Shown here: piece by piece, positions 43,618 to 52,344 of the stretch
Layout of the letters: each line of letters starts with the position of its first letter
Position numbering within the stretch: position 1 is the first letter of the stretch
Made by a program: the position numbers and the translations under genes
Assembly (NCBI RefSeq): GCF_003634755.1
Contig: NZ_RBXA01000001.1
Coordinates: forward strand, 124,001 to 188,000
Reading direction: 5' to 3'
Source of the DNA: Flavobacterium limicola
Lineage (GTDB): Bacteria > Bacteroidota > Bacteroidia > Flavobacteriales > Flavobacteriaceae
Length of the DNA stretch: 64,000 bases
Notes under the pieces: generated by a model
Database searches by the model: none
The model's input: only the letters and a program-made list of their open reading frames with translations
Told to the model about the DNA's origin: nothing

Positions 43618-44988
43618 CTAACTAAACTCTTTATCCGGATTGTATCCTAAATACGGCATGGATTGTTCCTTGAAAACAACACCGTATTCTTCTAATTCTT
43701 TCAAAATAGGCTCATAGACTTCCTTACGAATGGGCAATTGCACTCCCGGAGTCGTGATTTTGCCATTCAAGATTAATAAGGTCGCCATTGCAACGGGTAA
43801 ACCCACTGTTTTTGCCATGGCTGTATAGGTTTGATCGTCACCAATGCAAACCATCTTGGAATCTATTTGTTCCTTTTTGCCATTGAATTCGTATCCAAAT
43901 TTGTGATACATGACAATCATATCTTTATCATCTTGCTGAAGCGTCCAACTATCCGTCAATATTTTTTCCAGAATTTGAGCCGGCGTGGCGTTTTTCAAAC
44001 CTACTTTCTTGTTTGGGTTGAACAAATCGAGTTCCAATAATTTGTCCCACATGATATCATCTTGGTCAATTTTCAGAATCAAACGGGTCTTGATTTCTAC
44101 AGAATCCGTGGGATGATATGGCAGGAACGAATTCACAAATTCTCTGTAACTCATGTTCTCTGAATCCTCCATAACGTAACTGTCATCCGTCATTCCTAAT
44201 TGCACAAACATATTCCATGCTTTAGAGAAACCCACTCTACGAATCGTTCCTCTGTACAACGTAAGCACATTATCTAAGCCATACACACTGCGGTATTTCA
44301 ACGAATCGCGATTCGAATAGCCTTCGAATCGACCATATCCTTCCACTTGCAAAAACTCGGTTCTGCGAAACAAATTACAATACGGAATGTATTTATAAGT
44401 CCCTTCCTGAATAAACTTGGCAGCGCCACCCTGACCCGCAAGAACTACATTGCGTGGTGCCCAAGTAAATTTATAATTCCAAAGATTTGTATCGGATTCC
44501 GGAGCTACAAGTCCGCCACAAAAGGATTCAAATAAAATCATCTCACCGCCTTTTTCCTTAATCTCATCAATCACTTTCATGGCACTCATGTGGTCAATGC
44601 CTGGATCAAGTCCAATTTCATTCATGAAAATAAGATTGTTTTCCTTTGCGGCAGCGTCTAATTCCTGCATGGCATCACTCACGTAGGAAGCGGTAACTAA
44701 GTGTTTTTTATAAATAATACAATCTTTGGCCACTTGAATATGCAAATGTGCCGGCAACATCGAGATAACAATATCAGCAATTTGCACCGCTTTTTTTCTT
44801 TGATCTTCATCAAAAATATCTAAGGCAATTGCCGTTGCATTGGGGTGATTGTTTGTCTTTTTTTGAGCTAAAGCCAAAGACAAATCACCAATAACAAGAT
44901 GCAAATTCTCTTTTTCAGATTTATTTAAAAGATACTGAATCAAAGATGAAGCTGATCTTCCTGCCCCAATGATTAAAATTGTTCTCAT
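43618..44988 (-). CDS. Saccharopine dehydrogenase-like oxidoreductase
   Basis: A 456-residue protein. The N-terminal Rossmann fold has ILIIGAGRSASSLIQYLL and VIGDLS. The C-terminal substrate domain carries NEIGLDPGIDHMSAMKVID, typical of saccharopine dehydrogenase (glutamate-forming, LYS9-like), and FCGGLVAPESDTNLWNYKFTW. It probably takes part in lysine metabolism through saccharopine, in the cytoplasm, but no other lysine gene is nearby. A full promoter lies just upstream on the minus strand. Confidence 0.9.
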   Translation of the reverse strand: MRTILIIGAGRSASSLIQYLLNKSEKENLHLVIGDLSLALAQKKTNNHPNATAIALDIFDEDQRKKAVQIADIVISMLPAHLHIQVAKDCIIYKKHLVTASYVSDAMQELDAAAKENNLIFMNEIGLDPGIDHMSAMKVIDEIKEKGGEMILFESFCGGLVAPESDTNLWNYKFTWAPRNVVLAGQGGAAKFIQEGTYKYIPYCNLFRRTEFLQVEGYGRFEGYSNRDSLKYRSVYGLDNVLTLYRGTIRRVGFSKAWNMFVQLGMTDDSYVMEDSENMSYREFVNSFLPYHPTDSVEIKTRLILKIDQDDIMWDKLLELDLFNPNKKVGLKNATPAQILEKILTDSWTLQQDDKDMIVMYHKFGYEFNGKKEQIDSKMVCIGDDQTYTAMAKTVGLPVAMATLLILNGKITTPGVQLPIRKEVYEPILKELEEYGVVFKEQSMPYLGYNPDKEFS

Positions 44989-45007
44989 TTTTTATATATT
45001 TATAACA

Positions 45008-45038
45008 CAAACATACAAAAATGTTGTATTTATAACAA
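45008..45038 (-). promoter_or_regulatory. Promoter of the saccharopine dehydrogenase-like gene
   Basis: On the minus strand, TTG (45036-45038) and TATGTTTG (45008-45015) are separated by 20 nt. The -7 box ends 19 bp before the start codon. Confidence 0.75.
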
Positions 45039-45145
45039 ATAGTGTTGCGAAAAATTTTATACAAGTCTTAAAACTTAATCTACAATAAATCAATAGAAGG
45101 AAAAAAGTAACCTAGAAAACATTTTCAATTTAAGCACGGATGAGA

Positions 45146-45153
45146 TACTTTTG
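45146..45153 (+). promoter_or_regulatory. -7 box before DUF423 gene (TACTTTTG)
   Basis: A perfect TAnnTTTG match 18 bp before the start codon. No clear TTG partner is seen upstream. Confidence 0.5.
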
Positions 45154-45171
45154 TGATAAAATAAAATCAAC

Positions 45172-45564
45172 ATGGACAAAAAGATACTTTCAACAGGAGC
45201 TATTTTAGGAATGATTGCAATAATTCTAGGAGCTTTTGGCGCCCATGCCCTAAAAAAAGTACTGTCTATTGAACAACTTTCCACTTTTGAAACTGGAGTA
45301 CGTTATCAAATGTACCATGCACTCTTTTTATTGTTTATTGGTCTACTGAAAAATATATCTCTTAAAGCAAAAAAAACAATCTATTTTTTGGTGGTTTTTG
45401 GTATTCTTTTGTTTTCAGGTTCCATTTATTTATTAGCGACCAACGACCTTACCGCTTTTGATTTTAAAGTAATCGGATTTGTAACACCAATCGGAGGATT
45501 GCTATTAATAGTGGCTTGGGTGGTTTTATTTATAAACATAAATAATAAACAGTCACAAATTTAA
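45172..45564 (+). CDS. DUF423 small membrane protein
   Basis: A 130-residue protein with four hydrophobic segments. The diagnostic start ILGAFGAHALKKVL is followed by FETGVRYQMYHALFLLFIGL, then LLFSGSIYLLA and VTPIGGLLLIVAWVVLF. The family (YgdD-like) is widespread in bacterial inner membranes and has no firmly known function. It lies 72 bp upstream of the pckA start, and pckA has its own -7 box. Confidence 0.92.
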   Translation: MDKKILSTGAILGMIAIILGAFGAHALKKVLSIEQLSTFETGVRYQMYHALFLLFIGLLKNISLKAKKTIYFLVVFGILLFSGSIYLLATNDLTAFDFKVIGFVTPIGGLLLIVAWVVLFININNKQSQI

Positions 45565-45595
45565 GAGAATCAAAGGCTATCTAGAATTAAATTTC

Positions 45596-45603
45596 TATTT
45601 TTG
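45596..45603 (+). promoter_or_regulatory. -7 box before pckA (TATTTTTG)
   Basis: A TAnnTTTG element whose expected transcript start (about 45610) is downstream of an in-frame ATG at 45601. It supports translation from the ATG at 45637. Confidence 0.6.
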
Positions 45604-45636
45604 CACTCTAGAAAAAACCCACACAACAACAATTAT

Positions 45637-47238
45637 ATGGACAATAAAACGCTTTCTACGCAATCGATTTCGTTAAAAGAACTAGGAATTGAAAATGCAA
45701 CGATTAATTACCAGTTAACTCCTGATGAATTACACGAAATAACTATAAAATCAGGGCAAGGAATTGAGGTTTCAACTAAGTCATTAGCTGTTAATACAGG
45801 AGAATACACCGGGCGTTCCCCAAAAGATAGATTTATAGTAAAAGATAGTCTGACTGAAAATGAAGTTTGGTGGGGAAAAGTCAATATTCCATTTGCGCCG
45901 GAAGCTTTTGAAGCATTGTATAATAAAGTTACTGCGCATTTATCCAATAAAGAAATTTTTGTTAGGGATTCCTATGTATGCTCAGATCCAAATTACAGAT
46001 TGAATGTAAGAGTAATTACTGAAACAGCTTGGGCAAACTTATTTTGCTACAATATGTTTTTGAGACCTGAAATTCAGGAATTAGCTGATTTTACTCCTGA
46101 ATGGACGCTACTTTGTGTACCAAGTTTTATGGCAGATCCTGCTGTGGATGGAACACGTCAAAGCAACTTCGCCATTCTTGATTTTACCCGAAAAGTAGTA
46201 TTGATAGGTGGTACCGGTTATACTGGAGAGATGAAAAAAGGAATTTTTTCTGCTTTGAACTTTATCTTACCTGTTTTCAAAAATACTTTGCCTATGCACT
46301 GTAGTGCCAATGTAGGAAAAGAAGGTGATACAGCAATTTTCTTCGGGTTATCAGGAACTGGAAAAACAACTTTGTCTGCAGATCCCAACCGTAAATTAAT
46401 CGGTGATGACGAACACGGATGGACTAATGAAAATACCGTTTTCAATTTTGAAGGAGGTTGCTATGCAAAAGTGATCAATCTATCCGAAGAAAACGAACCA
46501 GATATCTTTAAAGCGATTAAAAAAGGATCTATTTTAGAAAACGTAGGGATCAAACCAGGAACAAATGAAGTTGATTTCGAAGACGTTACAATAACAGAAA
46601 ACACACGAGTAAGCTACCCAATTTATCATATTGACAACATTCAACCAGGTTCAATTGGTAAAAACCCAAAAAATATTTTCTTTTTAACCGCTGATGCCTA
46701 TGGAATCTTGCCTCCAATTTCCAGATTAACTCCTGGACAAGCGGCCTATTATTTCATATCAGGGTATACTGCAAAAGTAGCAGGAACTGAAGCCGGAATT
46801 ACGGAACCTCAACCTAATTTTTCTACTTGTTTTGGCGCTCCATTTATGCCATTACACCCAACACGATATGCTGAAATGTTGAGTAAAAAAATGAAAGATG
46901 CTAATGTAAAAGTTTGGCTTATCAATACCGGTTGGACAGGTGGTCCTTACGGAGTAGGAAGTCGGATGAAATTGAAATACACGCGTGCTATGATTACCGC
47001 AGCATTAGAAGGTCAGCTAAACGATGTAGCATATGAGAACCACAAAGTGTTTGGAATGGCAATACCACAAACCTGTCCAAATGTTCCAAGTGAAATATTA
47101 GACCCTAGAAACACATGGGAAAACCCAGAATTATATGACCAGAAAGCAATTGAATTGGCACACAAGTTCAAAGAAAACTTTACTCAATTCGAAGAGTTTG
47201 CTAATGCTGAAATTATGACTGGAGCTCCATTAGTATAA
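45637..47238 (+). CDS. pckA: Phosphoenolpyruvate carboxykinase (ATP)
   Basis: A 533-residue gluconeogenic enzyme converting oxaloacetate and ATP to PEP, CO2 and ADP. Motifs are NTGEYTGRSPKDRF near the N-terminus, the P-loop GLSGTGKTTLS (about 237-247), the metal-binding DDEHGW, and a C-terminal NTGWTGGPYGVGSRMKLKYT. The start at 45637 is preferred over 45601 because of the -7 box position and the good N-terminus MDNKTL. It lets the cell make sugars from acetate or amino acids, which fits the acs group elsewhere in this window. A terminator follows. Confidence 0.96.
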   Translation: MDNKTLSTQSISLKELGIENATINYQLTPDELHEITIKSGQGIEVSTKSLAVNTGEYTGRSPKDRFIVKDSLTENEVWWGKVNIPFAPEAFEALYNKVTAHLSNKEIFVRDSYVCSDPNYRLNVRVITETAWANLFCYNMFLRPEIQELADFTPEWTLLCVPSFMADPAVDGTRQSNFAILDFTRKVVLIGGTGYTGEMKKGIFSALNFILPVFKNTLPMHCSANVGKEGDTAIFFGLSGTGKTTLSADPNRKLIGDDEHGWTNENTVFNFEGGCYAKVINLSEENEPDIFKAIKKGSILENVGIKPGTNEVDFEDVTITENTRVSYPIYHIDNIQPGSIGKNPKNIFFLTADAYGILPPISRLTPGQAAYYFISGYTAKVAGTEAGITEPQPNFSTCFGAPFMPLHPTRYAEMLSKKMKDANVKVWLINTGWTGGPYGVGSRMKLKYTRAMITAALEGQLNDVAYENHKVFGMAIPQTCPNVPSEILDPRNTWENPELYDQKAIELAHKFKENFTQFEEFANAEIMTGAPLV

Positions 47239-47261
47239 TTACAATTATAGTTCCAAATTAT

Positions 47262-47292
47262 AAAAAGCTGTTCTACATGAACAGCTTTTTTT
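47262..47292 (+). terminator. Terminator after pckA
   Basis: Perfect arms AAAAAGCTGTTC / GAACAGCTTTTT with a 5-nt loop, followed by further T. Confidence 0.92.
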
Positions 47293-47421
47293 ATGCAAAA
47301 AAAGCTAATTAAAAACATATCAACTATTTATACCAAAAATCATTTTTTTGGCGTTAAATTTGTAATCATCAATCACCCGAGCTAGAATAGTAAACTGGCG
47401 AGGCAATCAAAAAAATTAATT

Positions 47422-48522
47422 ATGTTAAAACATTTTTTTATCCTTTGTTCCGGAGCCGACAAAGACATACTTGAAGGCTGTTCCGAAGGCGAACAAACCA
47501 AATATGTAGGTATTGGCGCCACTGTTTTTTTTACCGCAGTCATGGCTTTTCTTGCCAGTTCGTATGCACTGTTTACCGTCTTTGACAGTATGTATCCCGC
47601 AATTGCGTTTGGAATCGTTTGGAGTTTACTCATTTTTAATTTAGATCGTTTTATTGTTTCCACTATTCGAAAAAGAGACAAAATAGGAAGTGAATTCCTG
47701 CAGGCAACTCCCCGAATTATTTTGGCGGTAATTATTGCGATAGTAATTTCGAAACCATTAGAAATTAAAATCTTCGAAAAAGAAATCAATACCGTTTTGT
47801 TGAAAGAGAAAAATGCGATGGCTTTGAATAACAAAAAAGAAGTAGCGAATTATTTCAAGTCGGATTTGGATAAAAACAAAGCAGAAATCGATAAATTAAA
47901 ATCAGAAATCACAAACAAAGAGAAAGAAGTAAATACGCTGTATGAAACCTACATCACAGAAGCCGAAGGAACCGCAGGAACCAAAAAATTAGGCAAAGGT
48001 CCCGTTTTTAAGGAAAAGATTGCCAAACATGATTTGGCAAAACAAGAACTGGACACCTTACAAAAAACCAACTTGGTTAAAATTGCTGCAATGGAGAAAA
48101 ATACCAAAACCCTCCAAACCGATTTAGACAAGAAAGTTAGCGAAACCCAACCTATTATTGATGGATTTGACGGTTTAATGGCACGAATCAATGCCTTGGA
48201 CAAATTACCGTGGCTTCCTTCATTTTTTATTATGCTACTGTTTTTAGCCATTGAAACTTCTCCTATTATTGCTAAACTCTTATCTCCAAAAGGGGAATAC
48301 GATTATAAACTGGAAGATCTGGAAACAGCGTTAAAAGCAACAATCGAACAAGACAAATACCAACGTACTTTACTCGTAAAAACTAGTGCAACGATGCACG
48401 ATAAAGTCTACGGAGATATTGCTGACGATAAAAAACTGTATGATTTGCAACGGAAAAACGCTACCGATTTGCTCGAATTACAATCCAATAATTTTGTAGA
48501 AAAACAAAAGAGAACGCTATGA
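47422..48522 (+). CDS. DUF4407 membrane protein
   Basis: A 366-residue protein. The start FILCSGADKDILEGC is typical of DUF4407. Membrane segments lie near 33-50, 60-75, 92-108 and 268-285. Between about 120 and 250 a long charged coiled coil (KNKAEIDKLKSEITNKEKEV) sits between the second and last membrane segments. Function is unknown. A TAnnTTTG -7 box (TAAATTTG, 47355-47362) lies about 60 bp upstream. It converges on a PH-domain gene. Confidence 0.87.
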   Translation: MLKHFFILCSGADKDILEGCSEGEQTKYVGIGATVFFTAVMAFLASSYALFTVFDSMYPAIAFGIVWSLLIFNLDRFIVSTIRKRDKIGSEFLQATPRIILAVIIAIVISKPLEIKIFEKEINTVLLKEKNAMALNNKKEVANYFKSDLDKNKAEIDKLKSEITNKEKEVNTLYETYITEAEGTAGTKKLGKGPVFKEKIAKHDLAKQELDTLQKTNLVKIAAMEKNTKTLQTDLDKKVSETQPIIDGFDGLMARINALDKLPWLPSFFIMLLFLAIETSPIIAKLLSPKGEYDYKLEDLETALKATIEQDKYQRTLLVKTSATMHDKVYGDIADDKKLYDLQRKNATDLLELQSNNFVEKQKRTL

Positions 48523-48534
48523 GTAAAAGGTTGA

Positions 48535-48580
48535 AAGTCCTAAAATCAAAACGGAAAATATCTTTTGACTTTAGGACCTT
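48535..48580. terminator. Imperfect stem-loop between convergent genes
   Basis: AAGTCCTAAAATCAAAA pairs with TTTTGACTTTAGGACCTT with one bulge and one mismatch. T-runs are weak on both sides, so terminator function is only likely. Confidence 0.5.
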
Positions 48581-48595
48581 CGACTTTAAGACTAA

Positions 48596-49306
48596 TTACA
48601 TATGACTCAAAATTTCTTTTTTGAAAGCGTCATATTCGCCTTGTAAAATCAATCCGTTGTCCAATAATTTTTTATAATTCTGTAATTTCTCAAAAAGTTC
48701 ATCTTGTGATAAATCACTTAACGATTTGTCTTTTGGAGTTGCTGGAACGTTTTCGAATACTTGATTTTCAGCAATAAAATTAGGCTGTGAAACTGGCATT
48801 ATTTCAGCAAAACTAATCACTTCTTCCGTTTCCATTTCTTCGATAATCTCCACTTCTTCTATTGGAGAAACTGGAATCTCATCCATCATTGTTGCGTTCA
48901 AAACCGACCCGACTTTCAATATATCCAATTGTTCTTTAGCGTATGTAAAAATCTTTCTGGCTTGAATTTTAGGAATGTAATCAATAGAAACCTCCATATT
49001 TGTTCTGGTTGTAAAAGAAAACTCTGAACCCAGAATATTTTCTTTCACAAAAGTGCCTTCAATTTCGTCCCAAGTGTAATCAATAAAATTCATTGATAGC
49101 CCCAGATTTTTAGGCTGACAAATGATAATTCTTTTATTCGTCATCACAATACTATCCGGCAAAACGGTAATCGCTGGTTTTTTTTGAACAGCAATATATC
49201 CTATTTCTTCGTTTTTCATCAATAAATCACTCAGTTTTGAAGCGATTTTCTCAATAGCCTTTGGGTCTTGTTCTTCGTTCAAAAACTTTTTAAATTGTTC
49301 TTTCAT
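48596..49306 (-). CDS. PH-like and SHOCT-domain protein
   Basis: A 236-residue soluble protein. Residues about 35-130 resemble a bacterial PH (YokE-like) domain (ITVLPDSIVMTNKRIIICQP ... YTWDEIEGTFVKE). An acidic linker (IEEVEIIEEMETEEVISF) follows, and the C-terminal 35 residues form a SHOCT motif (LSQDELFEKLQNYKKLLDNG and GEYDAFKKEIL). Such proteins often act as membrane-linked or stress-related scaffolds; the specific role is unknown. A -7 box on the minus strand (TACTTTTG) lies at 49364-49371. Confidence 0.8.
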   Translation of the reverse strand: MKEQFKKFLNEEQDPKAIEKIASKLSDLLMKNEEIGYIAVQKKPAITVLPDSIVMTNKRIIICQPKNLGLSMNFIDYTWDEIEGTFVKENILGSEFSFTTRTNMEVSIDYIPKIQARKIFTYAKEQLDILKVGSVLNATMMDEIPVSPIEEVEIIEEMETEEVISFAEIMPVSQPNFIAENQVFENVPATPKDKSLSDLSQDELFEKLQNYKKLLDNGLILQGEYDAFKKEILSHM

Positions 49307-49848
49307 ATGATAGGCAGAATTTATTTCAGTACGTGTTTGTAATTTTTATTCTAAATTTCTTTACAAAAGTAATGCCTAATTTTGAAGTACATACTGTTTA
49401 AATAAATTTTATTGAACTATTCCCTCTTTACAGTAATCTACTGTGTGAATGCTTTTAAAAACAAAAAACAAAAATCTATTTTTCATCTCATTTCAAGCTA
49501 GTCTCTGATCGTCAGATAAACAAATCTCTACCTAAGAAATTCAGCATCAAATTGTCCAAAGAGTTACAAACCAACTATGAAAACAAATAATGTAATAGCA
49601 AACCTAAACTTTAGATTAACAATACTCATTTAATATTAATTTGCCGTTGCATAATCATCTCAAATTTTGAACGGTAGAAAAAATAGTCCTTAATACAAAT
49701 GTTAAAAGAACTGCGAGCAATCTAATGTTTTAAAAATTTAAGACTTACTATTTAAACACTCAAAAAAATAGTAAAATAAATTCTGTTAAACACCTCTTTT
49801 TTTTCTTAAATTAGTAAACAATTAGACCCCAAACCTAAAGCTGAACTG
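49307..49848. other. Non-coding gap before the sensory/polysaccharide region
   Basis: 542 bp of AT-rich DNA without a credible reading frame. It holds the minus-strand -7 box of the PH/SHOCT gene (49364-49371). I found no convincing promoter, sigma-54 site, hairpin or RNA gene for the rightward operon that follows, although its leader must lie here. Confidence 0.5.
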
Positions 49849-51204
49849 ATGAAATTATTGAAGATATTCCTTATTGAAGATGATTCTTTTTTTGGAGAAA
49901 CGTTAAAATTCCATTTAAAATTAAACCCTGATTTCGAAGTATTTCTTTTTCAAACAGGAAAAGATTGTCTTAACAATTTATATCAAAAACCTGACATTAT
50001 TTGTCTGGATTTTGGACTTCCAGATATAACCGGAGATATACTTTTGAAAAAAATTCATGAAATTAATAATCAAATCCCAATTATCATTATTAGTGGTCAA
50101 GAAGAAATTGAAGTTGCAGTAGATTTCCTAAAATCAGGCGCAAGGGATTATATTATAAAAAATAGTCATACTAAAGATTTACTATGGAATTCAATACTAA
50201 AAATTAAGGAGAATCTTTCTTTGGTAAGTGAAGTAGAAGAATTAAAAGAAAAACTAGAACAAAAATTCAGCTTTGAAAAAACTATAATTGGCCAAAGCGA
50301 AGCCATAAAAACTGTTTTTAATAAAATTAATAAAGCTTTAAATACTAATATAAATGTATCTATAACTGGAGAAACAGGAACTGGAAAGGAGGTTGTAGCT
50401 AAAGCAATTCACTATAATTCCGAAAGAAAAAATAAACCATTTGTGGCGGTAAATATGGCGGCAATCCCTAAAGAACTAATTGAAAGCGAATTTTTTGGCC
50501 ATGAGAAAGGTGCCTTTACAGGTGCTAATAATAGGAATATCGGAAAATTTGAGCAAGCTGACGGTGGAACAATTTTTCTTGATGAGATTGCCGAATTAGA
50601 TTTAAATCTCCAAAGTAAATTATTAAGGGTTTTACAAGAACGTGAAGTGGTACGCCTTGGGGGGTCAGCCAGAATAAAATTCAATGCCCGTTTAATAATT
50701 GCAACCCACAAAGACTTGTCTGCAGAAGTGAAAAAAGGAACTTTCAGAGAAGATTTATACTATAGGATTATGGGATTACCGATCGAACTTCCTCCTTTAA
50801 GAGATCGTGAAAATGATATTTTATTGTTGAGTAAACATTTCATTGATTCCTTTGTAAAAGAAAATAAAATGAAACCGCTAAGCTTGTCAAATGAAGCAAA
50901 AACTAAGTTAATTAAATATCCTTTTCCCGGCAATATACGAGAATTAAAATCTGTGATAGATCTAGCTTGTGTGATGTGTGACGGAAGCGAGATTTTACCG
51001 GATGATTTCACCTTTAATAGTATTAACCAAACTGATTTATTTTTGTCCGAAGAAAAAACCTTAAAACAATATACTTCAGAAATTATACTTCACCATTTAA
51101 AGAAAAACAATAACGATGTATTGAAAACTGCTTTTAAACTCGACATCGGAAAATCGACTATTTATAATTTAATTCAATCATTAGAACCAAGAAATAGTTT
51201 ATGA
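49849..51204 (+). CDS. Sigma-54-dependent response regulator (NtrC family)
   Basis: A 451-residue regulator in three parts. Residues 1-120 are a receiver (phospho-acceptor D54; the usual Lys-Pro is Lys-Asn in DYIIKN). About 145-375 is an AAA+ domain with Walker A GETGTGKE (174-181), GAFTGA (221-226, the sigma-54 contact loop) and Walker B GGTIFLDEI. The C-terminus is a Fis-type helix-turn-helix (LKTAFKLDIGKSTIYNLIQ). It should activate sigma-54 promoters when phosphorylated, plausibly by the kinase two genes downstream. It overlaps the FIST gene by 4 bp. Confidence 0.95.
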   Translation: MKLLKIFLIEDDSFFGETLKFHLKLNPDFEVFLFQTGKDCLNNLYQKPDIICLDFGLPDITGDILLKKIHEINNQIPIIIISGQEEIEVAVDFLKSGARDYIIKNSHTKDLLWNSILKIKENLSLVSEVEELKEKLEQKFSFEKTIIGQSEAIKTVFNKINKALNTNINVSITGETGTGKEVVAKAIHYNSERKNKPFVAVNMAAIPKELIESEFFGHEKGAFTGANNRNIGKFEQADGGTIFLDEIAELDLNLQSKLLRVLQEREVVRLGGSARIKFNARLIIATHKDLSAEVKKGTFREDLYYRIMGLPIELPPLRDRENDILLLSKHFIDSFVKENKMKPLSLSNEAKTKLIKYPFPGNIRELKSVIDLACVMCDGSEILPDDFTFNSINQTDLFLSEEKTLKQYTSEIILHHLKKNNNDVLKTAFKLDIGKSTIYNLIQSLEPRNSL

Positions 51205-52343
51205 AAGTAGCTTCTTTATTATATCAAGACATGGCTTTTTCGAAAGAAAAAAACGAAGAAAATTTAGATTCGAACAAAGCACAATTAGTTCTGGCCTTTG
51301 GTTCTAGAGAATTAATTACGGATCCGGAATCCTATATAGCAATAAAAAATAAATTCCCAATTGCACAAATTGCCCTAAGCACCTCAGCCGGAGAAATTTA
51401 TGATACAGAGGTTGTAGATCATACTATTTCCATAGTTGCAATAGAATTTGCCTCAACAACTATTACAACATCTCAAGTAAATATTGCTGATTTCAAAAAT
51501 AGTTTTGACGCGGGACAACTACTGGTTAAGAGCCTCCCAACAAAAAATTTGAAACTAATTTTTGTGCTCTGTGATGGCGGAAAAGTTAATGGTAGTGAAC
51601 TTGTTAAAGGAATGAATAGTGTAAAAAAAGACGGAGTTTTGATTACCGGCGGATTAGCCGGTGATGGAATGAAATTTGAAAAAGCATATGTTGGACTGAA
51701 TAAAGTTCCTAAATCGGGCGAAATTATTGCTATCGGATTTTATGGCGAAAAACTTATTTTAAGCCATGGTTCTATTGGGGGTTGGGAGAGTTTTGGCCTA
51801 GAAAGAATTGTAACAAAGTCTAAAGACAATGTACTTTATACAATTGACAATAAAAACGCACTAGATTTATATAAAAATTATTTGGGAAAATATGCTGCAG
51901 ACCTTCCAGGATCCGCGTTGTCTTTTCCATTATCGCTAAAACTTTCTGATAATGAATCTATTGTTGTAAGAACCATCCTTTCTATTGATGAGACTAATCA
52001 ATCTATGACTTTTGCAGGCGATATTCCCCAAGGAAGCAAGGTACGCTTTATGAAAGCTAATTTTGATCGATTAATTGATGCAGCAAGTGATGTGGCAAAT
52101 TCTTGCCTTGAAATGACAAGTGCTAACCAAAAATTAGCAATTTTAATCAGTTGTGTAGGTAGAAAAATTGTCTTAAGTGATAGAATAGAAGAAGAAGTTG
52201 AAGCAGTTGCTGACGTTTTTGGCAAGGACATGATGCTGACCGGTTTTTATTCTTATGGTGAAATTTCACCTTTACGCCCAATGGCAAACTGTGAGCTGCA
52301 CAATCAAACCATGACAATAACTTGTATCAATGAAATCATATAA
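51201..52343 (+). CDS. FIST-domain sensory protein (NosP-like)
   Basis: A 380-residue cytoplasmic protein made only of FIST_N (about 25-215; AQIALSTSAGEIYDTEV, GGLAGDGMKFEKAYVGLN) and FIST_C (about 225-365; DLYKNYLG, ending GFYSYGEISPL and LHNQTMTITCI). FIST domains bind small ligands. Stand-alone FIST proteins encoded next to hybrid kinases include the NosP haem proteins, which sense nitric oxide. Whether this one binds haem cannot be read from sequence alone. It overlaps the regulator gene by 4 bp and is one base from the kinase start, so the three are translated as a unit. Confidence 0.9.
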   Translation: MKVASLLYQDMAFSKEKNEENLDSNKAQLVLAFGSRELITDPESYIAIKNKFPIAQIALSTSAGEIYDTEVVDHTISIVAIEFASTTITTSQVNIADFKNSFDAGQLLVKSLPTKNLKLIFVLCDGGKVNGSELVKGMNSVKKDGVLITGGLAGDGMKFEKAYVGLNKVPKSGEIIAIGFYGEKLILSHGSIGGWESFGLERIVTKSKDNVLYTIDNKNALDLYKNYLGKYAADLPGSALSFPLSLKLSDNESIVVRTILSIDETNQSMTFAGDIPQGSKVRFMKANFDRLIDAASDVANSCLEMTSANQKLAILISCVGRKIVLSDRIEEEVEAVADVFGKDMMLTGFYSYGEISPLRPMANCELHNQTMTITCINEII

Positions 52344-52344
52344 T